From Phlegmacium glaucopus (Eukaryota > Basidiomycota > Agaricomycetes > Agaricales > Cortinariaceae), in assembly GCA_015039465.1 (NCBI GenBank), contig MU130043.1, positions 1 through 26,726 on the forward strand: a stretch of 26,726 nt of DNA, written 5' to 3'. This document shows, one piece after another, positions 1 through 11,040 of this stretch. Below the pieces are notes generated by a model that had not been told where the DNA came from, did no database searches, and saw nothing but the letters and a program-made list of their open reading frames with translations. Both the position numbers and the translations under genes were made by a program. How positions within the stretch are numbered: the first letter of the stretch is position 1; the number at the start of each line of letters is the position of its first letter.

Positions 1-82
1 TAGCTGTCTACATAGTATTCCAATGCTATGGCTCGCTATAGGCTTGTCATTGTTTGTTATGGCATGTTATGACCCAAAATCA

Positions 83-1002
83 GAGTTTGCTGATGTGGTA
101 CAACAACGATGGCCAACCAGAAGAAAGCCAGTTTCTCCGTGACTAAATTCATACACGACACTGTCAGCTTGGAGTCGGTCTGGGACAATGTGGACAAGGA
201 GCAACAGACCCGCATCGTGAAAGAGCTCTTCGATGCAGTCACAAAATTGCGTAGTATAAATCTTTTTGATGGCAAGGTAGAAAAAATCCTTCAGGGCACG
301 GGGTTCGAGCGTCGCAGCTTAGACGCTAGCGCCATCGTCGTCGGTGGCCCTGCGGTTGGATATTTCACAGATATTCAAGGGTTTCTTCAAGGCCTCATCA
401 AGAGCCATTGTACCTTTTTGTTGGACCCTGAGACGGGTGACGTCACCATACACTCCAAATTCGACGACATAAATCCTGTCCAAATTTCCTCCAGTGATCT
501 TCAGCTCCTTCAACACAACATCGTTCTCTGCCATCAGGATTTGGAACCCCGAAACATCCTCGTTCACCCCAATAAATTGGAAGATGGTACGACCCACTAT
601 CGTGTTGCTGCCATTCTTGACTGGGAGATGAGCGGGTTTTTCCCCTTCTCCTATGAATATGTCTGCAAAGACTTATTCCTCGGTAGCGCAAATATATTTC
701 CGACTTGGTACGCCTTGTTCAAACAACATGGCGGGCCTTTAGTTCCAATGTCACCTTTACCCACGTACCAGGCTCGGTTCATGGAAGCCATCGAACTTAT
801 CCATTATTCATGGGAGCGAGGAGTTAAACCAATGTCCAGCCTTATCACCAAGAGATGGCTCGCAAGGGAGGGTGCAGTACGACAACAGCCAGCAGGGACA
901 GGATGGTTGAAAGATGGGAATAGTCTGCAGAGTAAGCGAGTTCCAGAAGCGGAGATGGACGAATTAGTAAACCAGATACTTAAAGAGCTGGGCCGCATAT
1001 AG
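83..1002 (+). pseudogene. APH-like (aminoglycoside phosphotransferase family) kinase-fold gene, frameshifted, 5' end cut by window
   Basis: The long frame from the ATG at 109 gives 297 residues with the phosphotransferase catalytic signature: His142-Gln-Asp144 with Asn149 in LCHQDLEPRNIL, then the metal-binding Asp171-Trp-Glu at ILDWEMSG. Fungal APH-family proteins have these features and act on small-molecule substrates; the substrate cannot be told from sequence. The N-terminal lobe with its nucleotide-binding lysine is missing. From about base 83, after a possible acceptor (AAAATCAG), the +2 frame reads YNNDGQPEESQFL and then ends, while frame +1 takes over at VTKFIHDTVSLESVWDN near base 138. 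This fits a one-base indel and makes the ATG at 109 a false start. Earlier exons probably lie left of the window. The family call is firm. The pseudogene status rests on the frame switch and could be a sequencing indel. Confidence 0.8.
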
Positions 1003-1582
1003 GTACAACTCTGTGCTTCGTGTATGAGTTTGACACCACTCCCCATTTGCCCTTTTATGTTCTTATCGCTCCATTTAAATATCTCGCTTCATGATTTCCA
1101 CCGCTTCCTCCCCACGATCCTCGAGGACCGCTAATAAAGAACGAGCCATGCGGCTGCCCTAAGACCGAGATTGTTAAAGGTTTGTTCCGAGAAGGATGGC
1201 GAAATCAACTTATAGCAGGTCCAATGGCAGGAGTGGCGACATGCTAATAACGAGATCAGAAAGTTCAATGCAAATTTGCGGGAGATGGGAAGGAAACAGA
1301 CCATCGTGCCTGCTTTCTTCGCTGTGACACGAAGCATGTAAGTGGGAGTATGAAGTTAAAGGTAAAAAAATTGCTGATCTGAAGGCTCAATTCAGCTAAC
1401 ATTGTTTGTATATCAGCCTCAGCAGGCTGAATAGTCTGGGGAAGTGGTTGAGGGGTCGAATTTGGTGTTCCAATGTCAGACATGATGTAACTGGATATTG
1501 ATGGCTCGTTGCGAAGCAGGATTGGAATTGGCAAGCCAGGGACATGCGGTGGTTTCGTCCAAACGAGGTCATCGGCAGGTAG
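1003..1582. other. Intergenic stretch with short coding-like fragments
   Basis: No complete gene is visible. On the + strand, 1216-1338 is open after a possible TATAG acceptor and reads like a helical, charged segment (REMGRKQTIVPAFFAVTRS), ending at a good GTAAGT donor at 1338. One frame over, 1340-1399 continues with KWEYEVKGKKIADLKAQF before a stop. This may be the remains of an exon with a frameshift. The opposite strand also has an open frame over 1265-1654 but shows no motif I recognise. Confidence 0.3.
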
Positions 1583-2181
1583 GGTATCCTGACGGGACAA
1601 CTGTCTGTCGTACATATTGGAAGTCGTACCATTGAAGGTATTGCCCGTGTACAAGACCCCTTATGCACGATTTATCTGCCGCATCTGCGATCACCAAAAG
1701 TACCAATTACGTTGGCTTCCAACGAGAGCCAAATCGCAGCATGGCATGCCGAATCGTTGATCAAGTCGCTTATCCTGGCAGTCGTTTTACTTCCTGATAC
1801 ACGTGGAGCTGAAAGGGATGAAACCATAGAGAATAACAGTGATACAGCAACGGGTCTATTGACTATGTTAATAAAACGGCAGACTGTGGGATTGTGCTGA
1901 ATAGCAGCCCAGAGATACGCGGCAAAGGTTACGCTATGGAGACGCTGGAGATGATGTTCGCGTATGGATTTGATCATTTGAATTTGGAGATCGTTGAATG
2001 TGGAACACATCTCGACAACATACCGACGCGAAGTCTTTTGGAAAAGAAATTTGAAATTCCGGCAAAGTGGAGGGAGGATAGAAATGATTGGGTGTTCAAT
2101 GCGACAAAAGACTGGTGGAACTCATATATAGGTAGTTCGGCGGAGAAAATCAGAGTTGAGGCTGAAGAGACCTGTGTGTAA
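1583..2181 (+). pseudogene. GNAT-family N-acetyltransferase, frameshifted remnant
   Basis: From 1861 the frame reads DYVNKTADCGIVLNSSPE followed by RGKGYAMETLEMMF, the acetyl-CoA-binding motif A ((Q/R)xxGxG/A) of the GNAT fold. A C-terminal half follows with ECGTHLDNIPTRSLLEKKF and a terminal WREDRNDWVF strand, ending at TAA 2179-2181. The upstream half is open in another frame (about 1583-1857, including ASNESQIAAWHAESLIKS and LILAVVLLPDTR) and meets the motif-A frame near 1855-1860. An in-frame TGA precedes the join, so at least one frameshift or an unseen intron is needed. GNAT enzymes transfer acetyl from acetyl-CoA to amines; the substrate is unknown. It lies downstream of the APH-like gene on the same strand with no sign of shared regulation. 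Confidence 0.65.
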
Positions 2182-2612
2182 TGTGGGTTTCCAGTGTGCA
2201 GTCTGGTTATAGCCCAGTAGTTGACCAAATTTGAGACCGTGTTTAAGTAGACCATCCATATGTACTCTCAGAGGTTTCTACAATATCCAAAGTATGTTAT
2301 AACTGAGGTGACTGTCGACCCTTGGAGGTTGTCCAAGAGAAGAGTCAAGCTGGAGTAATGTCGATCGATATCAGGGGCAAGAGAAGATTAAAATGGTTTA
2401 GTCGGGGAGGATAGTTACAGCATGTAGGGTAGGAGAGGGGGAAAGGGAATGCAGCCCGACTCGACAACAAGCTTTTACAAGCTCTTGAAAGGGGCGAGCA
2501 AACAGAACTATCAAGTTCACAACGCCTGAAACCACAAGAGAGTCCATTGACCGTGTGTTTATCTGACAGAAAGACAAGACAACGATAATACGCAAAAAAA
2601 AGGATACATTGT
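2182..2612. other. Gene-free stretch between GNAT and RRM remnants
   Basis: I see no exon with a recognisable motif. The long minus-strand open frame over 2345-2866 overlaps the first RRM-gene exon and is probably its antisense shadow. The last part before 2613 may hold the promoter and 5' leader of the RRM gene, but I see no clear TATA box. Confidence 0.35.
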
Positions 2613-4708
2613 ATGCGAATCACGTGGATGAACTTATTACTGCACCCGCTCAAAAGCCACTCTATCTTCTTCAAGAAGCGATCCCTCCGAAAACGCGGCT
2701 TTGGAATGTCAATCCAACTGCTACAGTACAATGTTGGGCGAGGAATTCCCGCCAACGCTACTCTTGGTCCCATTGGGTCGTCCCTTGCAACACAGGCTGG
2801 CGCCTTGTTCAATTTCGATAATGAACGCATCACCAATTCTATTGCATCGAAAATATCCCAGATCATGGTGAGTTAACCATTCTACCTATCTAGAGCGAAC
2901 TTGGCATTATATGCATAGTCAACAGACGCGAATTAGCTGCTCTTTTTGATGACTTATAGGTAATTGCCGTTATTGCATGCAGCGTCTGCTCATTTCTCTC
3001 GAATCAGGTGAAGTCCGCAGCTTTCAAGATATCAGAGATGCAACTTCGGCAAGGCTCGAAATTACTTTCTTGGACGCTGACGCCGCAGTGTACGTGTCGA
3101 TTTAGCTGTCAAAAAGCCGTGATCATTCTAATGTGCTTTTCTCTATAGAAAAGCCTTTGGTTGAATGGATATGCCACCGCCGGGCCTGCCTTGTTAAAAG
3201 TGACGATGCGGAACAGCATATATGCGGCTTCAGTCTGCGGTTGCGAAGTATATGTGCGTTATTTCGTGAATGTTTTGTAATGCAGGTTTCCGTCATCATA
3301 CACTTATCCTCTTTTTCAAGACCAGTAACCCTAGTGACAACTCCCTCGACCCCAAGCCGGCCCATCAAACAATCCAAGGACGATCGGAGGAATCTATAGG
3401 TATTTGGACTCCTTTTTGCTCTCACCAAGCCAGTCCTATCATTCTATTTTGTCATATAAAAAGTCTGATTTTACGTCGACCTTAGAAATGAATTCGGTGG
3501 TCCGTTTTCTCAGTACGGCACCGTTGTACACTCTGTTATCGTGGCAATCCTTCGCGGCGTCTGGGGGTTTATCGTCATGAAGATGCTAAGCGAGCAATGG
3601 CAGCTTTGACTCGAACACAGGTCAAGTGAGTGATGGATCCATGTCTATCGATCCTTATTCACAATATCGCATAGGGGACATACCATAGACGTCGTGGGCT
3701 GTTGTACAACGCTCTGAGGGTCCTATCTGAAAGCCTAGAAAGAGTGATCTGACTAACCCATTTACCCATCCCTAGGTTTTCTCGACGGAGGTGACCGTGC
3801 AATGCTCCTCGGTTCACGCTCTCGTTTGCCTAGTCCTAGCCCCAAGCTTAATACTGGACCTGCTCTGGCTTCTTCCGATACCTCTGGGTTTTCTTTGGGA
3901 TCTCACGACTCTGGTCCTGTGTCTCTTGCGACTTGCTCTGTTCCTACAGCGTCTGTGCCCGTGACAAATTTGCCAACCCTTTTGTTCTCCCAGGCTCAGG
4001 ACCTCCATCCTCTATTCTTCCCCTTTGGTCGCATTGAGAAACTTGAGATCGTCCAAGTTTCTCCTCTTGGTACTATGTCTGTTGTCGTTCAATATTCAGC
4101 GGCGCATGTGGCTCAGGAAGCGAAAGAGACACTCAGTGGTCAGCGTTATGGAAGCTATCAAATTGAAGCTCGCTATGTCAAACATATTACGCCCAATCAC
4201 ATGGATTTACCTTCTTCTGGGTTGATGACTGTGGATAGAAAGACCGACTGTACAGTACTCCTGGTGACTTCGTAGGTTAGCCTCGGGCCGCACCGGACGA
4301 CCAAGTAGGTCGTTGTGATCCTGGAAGCCTTGCACACCCTGGTCAACTCGGATTCGCCACCGGTTCTTTCTTTAATCGTAAACCACTTGCTACCTCTCTG
4401 CCGAGACAGTCGCCTCTTCCTGTGCTACCGTCAGTTTTTCCCGGTAATGTCCAAGACTACAATAGTAGTCGTCTGTCCTCTATTGACTCCAGGTTCGTTT
4501 ATTTTGTACATTTCTCCTACCCAAGCATCTCATTGTCCGTAGGTGGAGCACCGATGAAAGATATGGACTTCAATTACACCAACATCAATTCGTTCTGCCG
4601 AATCAAATGCACTACAACCGCTATCTATCAGAGCTCTGCTGCTTGAGTGTTTCCCTCAGACTTTTGGGCAGACTCCATTGCGATAAATCCATCCTCTTTA
4701 TATTTTGA
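2613..4708 (+). pseudogene. Multi-exon RNA-binding (RRM) protein gene, several frame breaks
   Basis: Exon 1 (2613-2867) ends FDNERITNSIASKISQIM at a GTGAGT donor. The next exon (from 2983, after TGCATGCAG) reads RLLISLESGEVRSFQDIRD and ARLEITFLDADAAV, an RRM beta-alpha-beta half. A later exon (from about 3487) has FSQYGTVVHSVIV followed by the RNP1-like RGVWGFIV, then shifts frame to HEDAKRAMAALTRTQVK before GTGAGT at about 3628. The main exon (about 3775-4275) holds a Ser/Pro-rich linker and a further RRM (NLPTLLFSQAQDLHPLFFPFG and SVVVQYSAAHVAQEAKETLSG). After another frame change and a TAG, a Pro/Ser-rich tail (about 4318-4490), an intron (4491-4543) and YGLQLHQHQFVLPNQMHYNRY follow to TGA 4706-4708. 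The order of RRMs and disordered linkers resembles fungal Mei2-like proteins; the exact family is inference. The start codon is uncertain. Confidence 0.6.
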
Positions 4709-4936
4709 TTTTGGTCATTGATTAGCGAAACTTGTGTAACTCAAACAGTTGCCTGGTTTTTGGCTGGTCCTACCGACGTCTAATGAATTGCATCCCAGTT
4801 AGAGCCTTCATTCCATTGACAGAGACTCTACAGGAAGGGTCCTGCACCTTCCTATGAATTGGGGTCGTCCCAATGGATCACCTGCGTTGAATGCAGTATT
4901 TATATTCCTTGTATTCCTATTGGCCCTAGCGCATGA
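4709..4936. other. 3' flank of the RRM remnant
   Basis: No gene or motif seen; probably the former 3' UTR and spacer. It ends where the foldback element begins. Confidence 0.4.
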
Positions 4937-5084
4937 CATCAGGAAAACTACACATTCACTTAGGTCACTTAGGTCACTTAAGTCACTTTGACAAGTGACA
5001 AAGTGACGAAAGTGAACGAAAGTGACTTTTCAAGTGAACTCAAGTGAGTCTAAGCCCAGTAAGTGAAGTGTAGTTTTCCTGATG
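4937..5084. mobile_element. Short foldback element, CATCAGGAAAA termini, GTGACTT words
   Basis: A 148-bp element begins CATCAGGAAAACTACAC and ends with its exact reverse complement, GTGTAGTTTTCCTGATG (17-bp terminal inverted repeats). The inverted match extends inward with one indel (TTCACTTA against TAAGTGAA). The interior is almost wholly made of GTGACTT/AAGTCACTT words in both orientations (4957-5066), so the whole unit could fold into an imperfect hairpin. There is no coding capacity. No target duplication is clear (flanks GCATGA and ATAGTAG). It looks like a MITE; the same first 11 bases end the element at 18911-19877. Confidence 0.7.
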
Positions 5085-5471
5085 ATAGTAGTCGAATTGG
5101 GTGGTGGTATATGCTGTCGAATGTCTCCACTCCAAAACTGCCAAATTTTGGCACTTATGTACGCGCCATTTTTCGGCGGTTCCGTCCGCATCCGACCTAC
5201 CCTTTTTAGACCCATTTCCATCCCCAGTACTGATCAGACATCTACAGGCTCATCGGACATAGAATTTAGGACAAAATGTACGCATAAAATAGAAATGGAC
5301 TAAAAAAATGACTGTAATCAGGTCAGAGTAGGTTCCCCTCGTCCTTGCTATCACTCTCCAGAGCCTCCAAAGGGCGCGCCCCCTGAGATGTCTGGTTCAG
5401 GCAGATGGGTGAGATAGGTGCTGAAATTTATATAGAGAAATTTTTGAGGCTGGTCAATGTAGGCAAATGGG
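5085..5471. other. Gene-free spacer between two short elements
   Basis: Only short open frames with no recognisable motif are present on either strand. The base composition is less AT-rich than the DNA after 5770. Nothing further identified. Confidence 0.35.
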
Positions 5472-5767
5472 CAATACTTTACTCTCCCCCCTTATTCCAT
5501 ATGGATTCCATGTGGAATGGAAATATTCCATGGATTCCACTCCATTCCATGTGGAGTCCATATGGAATATGTTTGGCCTCATCATGGAATCCACATGGAA
5601 TCCATGTGGAATCCATATGGAATGGATATATTCCATAGAATCTATGTGGAATCCACATGGAATATATTTCAACCCATAAATAATGAACTTGAGAACTCAG
5701 AATCTAATCAATTATTCCAGTCTGTCTTGTCTGTCAGTCTCCTTAGATTTATATCAAGGTAAGAATA
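5472..5767 (+). mobile_element. Array A: 296-bp ATTCCATGTGGAAT word element
   Basis: The unit starts CAATACTTTACTCTCCCCCC, then runs for about 170 bp (5497-5670) as near-continuous words of the type TTCCATATGGA, TTCCATGTGGAA and GGAATCCACATGGA in both orientations, followed by a unique 3' arm ending ATATCAAGGTAAGAATA. A reverse-complement copy of exactly the same length lies at 20591-20886; by eye only about three bases differ. Each word is close to its own reverse complement, so the array could form many alternative hairpins. Open frames across it are repeat artefacts rich in Met, Trp, Asn, His and Ser. It is probably a non-autonomous element, but no terminal inverted repeat or target duplication is clear. 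Confidence 0.7.
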
Positions 5768-6440
5768 ACTAGAGATGTGGGCTGTTGCTTTGCACGGCAA
5801 TACAAGTCTTATGGTTATTATATAGAATACTTATTATTTTTTAATTAAAATAATATTTATCTATAAAATAATGTATTATTAATAATAATTTTACAAAATA
5901 CAATATATTTTGCTTTTTACAAGCAATTAGCTGTTTTGTTGTTGTCAGATAGAGAGAGTAAAGAAGTGAAAAACAAAAGATAAATTAATAAAGGATTAAA
6001 AAATGAACATGGGAATGGAGAGGTATATTTGCTCCTACTGTTTACATACTTTACTAGTCTTAGTAGTAGTGGAGGTCCCGGTAACAGCCTGACCCAGTCA
6101 CACTGTGTGACACAGCCACTGGTGTCACATTTACTGATACAGTTGCAGTTCCTTGAGTTCTTGACTGTTTCCCTCCATTTTTTTGTGACATATACATATT
6201 ACAGTGTATATAATACATTAAATTTAAATATTACCCCTAAATAAATAAAATATTCTAGGAAAATTGCAATATTATGACAAAGATCTTATACATTCTGATG
6301 TCAATCATCTATATCCTCCCAATCCTGCTTATCATCTCAGTAATATGTCTTCCAGTCCCACTAACCTTATCAAGGATGAGCTTACAAGCACAAAAGATGC
6401 CTAAGTGAAGGATATGAGGAACAAGCTAAGGGTATGGATA
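5768..6440. other. AT-rich stretch without gene; small GTGTCAC palindrome cluster
   Basis: 5815-5905 is very AT-rich with TTAATTAA and TTATTAATAATAA-like palindromes. 6085-6130 is a tight cluster of GTCACACTGTGTGACAC and GTGTCAC words. No coding motif is seen, although 6300-6430 contains short open pieces that may belong to the relic that follows. Confidence 0.35.
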
Positions 6441-7330
6441 TTCAGATCCTTCTAGGATTTATCACAAGGAATTTGTGTATTTTCAAAAAAATTCTGCTTT
6501 GAACCATGTAGGTCTTTTCTTGCTCATTTTTTGCAATTTTTTTTCTCAAAATCTGTTGAGAAATGGCCTGGCTACACCTCCTGCATGGTTGCTCTGTTTT
6601 GTCACATTTAGAATATGTCCAAATTAGGCAACTCAATTGCCTCCACATCAATTATTGAACTACCATGGTGGGCCAATAGATTATTCATTTCTTCATCACT
6701 TTGGACAAATAAAATTGCAAAATGTAGAGAATGTTTAGATGTACATGTCCATGGATCCAAACCTGGAAATTTTTATAGTTTACCCATGACAATCACCAGT
6801 GCATCTCCTGCTTCCACCTGTGCCTTCTTGGGCTATTATCTTCACAACAGATGGGATTTAGGATTATATTTGCAGAGATAAAATCATCTATTTGTATATT
6901 GCTTCAATTCTACAAGTTCAAAATTTTAATTACTGGCCCCTAACCATGTTAAAGTGCACATTTTGAGGATCTATATTGACAGAGGGGGCACTAATTAAAA
7001 TTTTGGACTTGTAGATCAATTGGAGTTTAGATTCCAAGTGAAATCCTCCTGCAAATCATGCTCATGGGTGTTGCGGTTGAAGGGATAATGTCCAATCTCT
7101 TTTAAGCCTCATATTTGGCAGGAAATTGAGATTCATTTCACATTTTTGGGTTAAATATAATGTTTTTCCTGTAAGGAATATTTTAGGCATGTATAATTAC
7201 TTCTTATTCTTAAATACAGCACAATTTTTTCGGTATCTCAGAGGTGTGGAGAGCACAAATGCAATGTCTCAAGAAATTGGCTGTCACATACACTGAGGAT
7301 TGTGCAACCCGTAATCATGTATCAGGTGAT
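6441..7330 (+). repeat. Relic repeat R1, copy 1 (degraded element-coding DNA)
   Basis: The part from about 6645 to 7315 aligns by eye, base for base with many substitutions, to 16460-17095 in the same orientation. Shared blocks include CTACCATGGTGGGCC, GTAGAGAATGTTTAGATGTA, TTCACAACAGATGGGATTT, CTACAAGTTCAAAATTTTAA and AATGCAATGTCTCAAGAAAT. Near the end one frame reads EVWRAQMQCLKKLAVTYTED and SGDVTQSLFILRLLAFSSLL, which looks like eroded protein sequence, but I do not recognise the family. Copy 1 has about 75 bp (6757-6831) that copy 2 lacks. Probably an old transposon relic. Confidence 0.6.
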
Positions 7331-8849
7331 GTGACTCAGAGTTTGTTCATACTTAGGTTATTGGCTTTTTCCAGTTTGCTTATTTGTGACTAACTATCAT
7401 GATGGGAGCCAGGAAGCAAACAATGATCAATAACTCATTTCCAGCAATGTGTTGTTGTCATATATTTGTTTTGAAAAGGTTTTTGAGATAATTTATAATG
7501 TTCACTTATTAATTTACTACCCATTACTTGTGCTTATCCATTTACCCAAAAACATCCCTATAAAACCTCATAAAATTGAAGACCAGTCACTGTTGTTTGT
7601 TTTGGAAGCTAAATGACAGGTTTCTGAGTTCAAAGGTGTTTCTTCCTTGAGTCCTATGGAGGCTCTGGCCACAATAATGTAAAGAGGTTGATACACATAA
7701 GAATATTTTCTCAATAAAAACATATATAAAAAAATTATAATAGTAATAATAATACAAGGTTCTGCAAAATCAATATTTATCTTTCTAAATTATTGATCAA
7801 TTTCATTGTTGGTGCTTGGAATTTTATTTTTGACTGAGAATATGATTCTGGTGATAATATTTGTATATTAAATTTACATTGTTTGACAGGAACATAGTGA
7901 AACTGCAAACAGGGAAAAAGGATACATATATATATCATACCAAATAATACTGGCTCAGTACCAGTTGAAGAGGTATAAATCTTGAACCTATTTGAACTCA
8001 ATTTTTTTAATACATTATTTAGCTTTTACTAGTCATTTTTTTTACCCCAGTTTCAATAGATTTTGAATCACAGTGACTCCAATATTCTTAACCTTCTATC
8101 CTGCAGTGCTCTCTCAACTTTGAAGAATCAAAGGCAGCAGTTCAGGATTTTGCAGATATGTAAGTTATTATAATCCTTGCACAAACATATCTCAAACATA
8201 TTTCACTAGAAAGTTGTTTAGTAAGATCCTATGCTTTTCACAAACAGATTTCCAACCCTCATTCACTCATGGGTTTGTGATGGATATTGGCCTCCATCTC
8301 ATTATTACAACCATATTAAACTGGACCACATTTCTCCAAGAACAACAAGAATTAGGAGTACATATAAACATTGTTGAATTCCAGCCCAGTAAAACTTGAA
8401 CCTTCATGTGGATACATCCTAGTGCACATCCAATGGGAGTTGGAGTTTCTAACCAGTGTGTCAGCTGAAATCACCTCAAAACTATGAAACCAACTTCCAA
8501 TCAACTCAACTCAGAAATTACCTTAAAATCTACAGTATGCAATTTTTGAAAACACTTTATTTCCCTCTAGATGGAAATGGATACATGGACCTTCAACTAG
8601 GGGTAATGCACAAGGGGCATGGATGGCTTTCACCAATGTTAAAAAAGATGAGAATTTGATGGCCTAGAGACTTTACATCAGTGATTCTGTTTTTTTTTTT
8701 TGTGGTATTACATTCAAATTCTTATCATGAAAACAATGACCAACAACTGATTCCTGGCAAAATGTTGTTGTCTTTTGTTTGTATCCACAATGAAAAAGTG
8801 TTTAGAAAGCAGACATAAACAAGATTGAACAACTTCTCTCTAGGGAAAG
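7331..8849 (+). other. AT-rich DNA with further coding relics of an unrecognised element
   Basis: No intact gene. Two short segments, about 7400-7500 and 8715-8825, are related copies: both have AACAATGA(T/C)CAA followed by a TGTTGTTGTC core and a tail encoding a VF(E/R)K-like motif. In the second copy one frame reads NNDQQLIPGKMLLSFVCIHN. A third related piece lies at about 16310-16405. At 8105-8160 LNFEESKAAVQDFADM runs into a good GTAAGT donor. These look like exons of a decayed multi-exon element gene, perhaps the same as R1. 7690-7760 is A/T microsatellite-like. Confidence 0.4.
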
Positions 8850-9264
8850 ATGGTGTGGTGCTTAGGTAACCGGCTCACATCACACCCAAACAGGGCCATG
8901 AGCGTCCAGGACCCCCATTCCCGCCCGTCACTCCATTTTGGTCCTATTTGGCTTGTTTGGTTCAGACGCTGTTGCTCCCCGCTCGATCAAGCAATGCTAA
9001 CCTCGTTTTCTCTCCCAGATCGGTCGCAGAACCGGAGCTGCTCTGGCGCACGAGCGGCCACCTCTGGGGGGACGTCCTCGGTTTCCCAAATCGGGGAACT
9101 CTGCCTGCTCTCAATCTTCACCTCGACTTTGACTTCGTCTGTCTTGCTGTGCTCGCGCTCGCTGCTCTTGGCACTTTGACTTTGACTTTGACTCTGGCCT
9201 TGGCCCGACTACTTGGGCACTGCTGGCCCCCCTTTGACGGCACCACCATCACGAGGACACCCGC
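8850..9264 (+). promoter_or_regulatory. Probable promoter and 5' leader of the SAP-like gene
   Basis: Base composition changes sharply here, from AT-rich relic DNA to C/T-rich DNA with pyrimidine tracts and a short TTTGAC tandem repeat (9174-9194). The stretch leads directly to the ATG at 9265. No TATA box was seen. Role inferred only from position and composition. Confidence 0.35.
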
Positions 9265-11040
9265 ATGGATGCACCCATGGACATGGACGACGACAACGAG
9301 GGCCGCAGTGTCCTCCCATTTCCTGGTGAAGTGGTGGATGGACAGCAGACCACCCAATATTTCGACATGTAAGTCTCTATTTCATCAATTTCACCTCGTT
9401 TTTTTAATTATATTGCATTGTTCTTGTTCTAATTTAAATCTATGCTCTCTCTTTCTCCCAGCAAAAAAACTAAACCTGTACTTGAGGAGCTGTGTGTTGG
9501 ATTTGGACTGAGCAAGGTTGGGAATAAGGGGGTCCTCACGGCTCGTCTGTGAGCCTTCAGCTCTGACCGGGAGGCATGGAAGAGGTAAGTGCAGAATTAT
9601 TTATTGACAACTTATCCTTTTTTGTTGACGACTTTCCTTGTCCTTGGTCTGCCATCCCGATCCCACAGAACTGCTCCCGCACCTCGTCGCATGCACCGTG
9701 GCCCAAAGGCTGGCAAGGTTGCGAAAAAATCTTCAAAAAAGAAGTCAGCGCTTCATGCAGAAGAAATATTCAAGAACGATCCTACGTTTAGTGACTGCCT
9801 TGCTCATCTTCCGGTACGACTGCCAATGCAAGCTGCGATTACAACACCAACTCAATCCGAGAAAATTCTTCAATGGGTAAGTGAGCAGCGCAGACGCTGC
9901 GACATCTTAAGATGCTGATTGGTTCCACCACAGGCTAGAACAATGTCTGTCAATCATCCGTACATGAGCAAGGAGAATCGCTTGGAGGCAGGGAGGGCTC
10001 GTTTGAGGATTGCGGCCGTGGCTGCAAGACGAGGAGGGGTAGGGGTAAGTGATTTTTCAATTTTGCTGTTTTGAACCCGCTAACGACCACGACCACGGCG
10101 GGTTATTTTATTGGCACAGTGTGCACCTGCACCGGATCCTTCTTTGCATACATCCTCCATCTGCCTCACAGATGCTCAGGTTGGTCAACTGGTGACCAGC
10201 CTCTCGATGATAGCGACCAAAGAAGGGCCAGCCCGACTGGTTTCTGATGCGCCCATGACCACTCACCACACCACCCCCATGACCACTCACCACACCACCC
10301 CCATTCCCACCCCCATTCCTCTCCCTTTGCAGGCCGTCGACTCCCAGCCCCACCATCAGCTGGTTGCCACCTCTGCAAATTTTGACCCAGCAGCACCCGG
10401 TTTCAACAGCAAACCAGCAACAACACGGTCCATCACTTTTGGGAATGGAACTCGGCTCGAGTTTTGTGCTGACGATGTCAGACCTCCACCTGCAATTTCA
10501 TTTGCAGACGATCTTTGGTTGCTGAATGAAATGTGGGACGACACACCGGCATATTGGGGGGGGCATTCGGTGCTCAATATCAAAGGAGTGCCCATCCCAA
10601 TCGCGTACTGGAAGGAGGTTTATGCACGGTCAAAGTCAGGTGGATGGAAGCCTGGCCAATGGAAACAAGTGAAGGGGAGCTGGTTCGAGTGGAAAGTAAG
10701 CCTTGTATTCATGGAATCTCATGTAATGTCGCTGACTGTCTTTAAGGTAATTGTCAAACGCTGGTGTCAAGGCTCCGAAGATGCCTTCTGGAGAGAGTTT
10801 TCCGACACCTCGGGGCAGAGGTTGACGTACACAGCCATCATCGACCGCCTTGCTCAGGCACAAAAAAAAAGCGACAATGAGATGGCGAAGCATGCAAAAC
10901 AAGAGTATGGTGATGAATTCTCCAAGGTTTTTTGTTACAAAAAGAACAGGGCATGTTTTGTGAAGACAAAGGCCTGTGACATCGCGAAGCAGTACCAAAG
11001 GCTCAAAAACATCACTGACGACATGGATGCAGAGGATTGA
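9265..11040 (+). pseudogene. SAP-like domain protein gene, companion of the tyrosine recombinase; one in-frame TGA
   Basis: Six exons join well through five introns: 9369-9461, 9585-9668, 9877-9933, 10045-10119 and 10696-10746, all GT...AG. Exon 1 starts MDAPMDMDDDNEGRS. Exon 2 holds a SAP-like helix-loop-helix (PVLEELCVGFGLSKVGNK then GVLTARL), a fold that usually binds DNA. Exon 3 has a basic Lys-rich tract (KAGKVAKKSSKKKSA). Exon 5 has a His/Pro/Thr repeat from a 21-bp tandem duplication (10255-10296). The C-terminal half has Trp-rich blocks (GGWKPGQWKQVKGSWFEWK) and a charged helical end (IDRLAQAQKKSDNEMAKHAK). An in-frame TGA at 9550-9552, right after the SAP-like segment, breaks the frame; CGA would restore it. 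The stop lies 223 bp from that of the convergent recombinase gene. I believe this protein type recurs in agaricomycetes, but its function is not known to me. Confidence 0.65.

Noticed and set aside
2345..2866. 173-residue minus-strand open frame
   Set aside because: It is antisense to the first RRM-gene exon, which has a good splice donor and leads into RRM sequence; the minus frame has no motif.
5405..5762. Overlapping open frames rich in Met, Trp, Asn, His and Ser in array A
   Set aside because: All are translations of the ATTCCATGTGGAAT words in different frames and on both strands; stops are simply absent from the word.
8948..9511. 187-residue + strand open frame
   Set aside because: It overlaps the promoter, exon 1 and intron 1 of the SAP-like gene in the wrong frame; the spliced frame from 9265 fits the downstream exons.
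10108..10396. Gly/Trp-rich minus-strand open frames
   Set aside because: They are the complement of the His/Pro/Thr tandem in exon 5 of the SAP-like gene.
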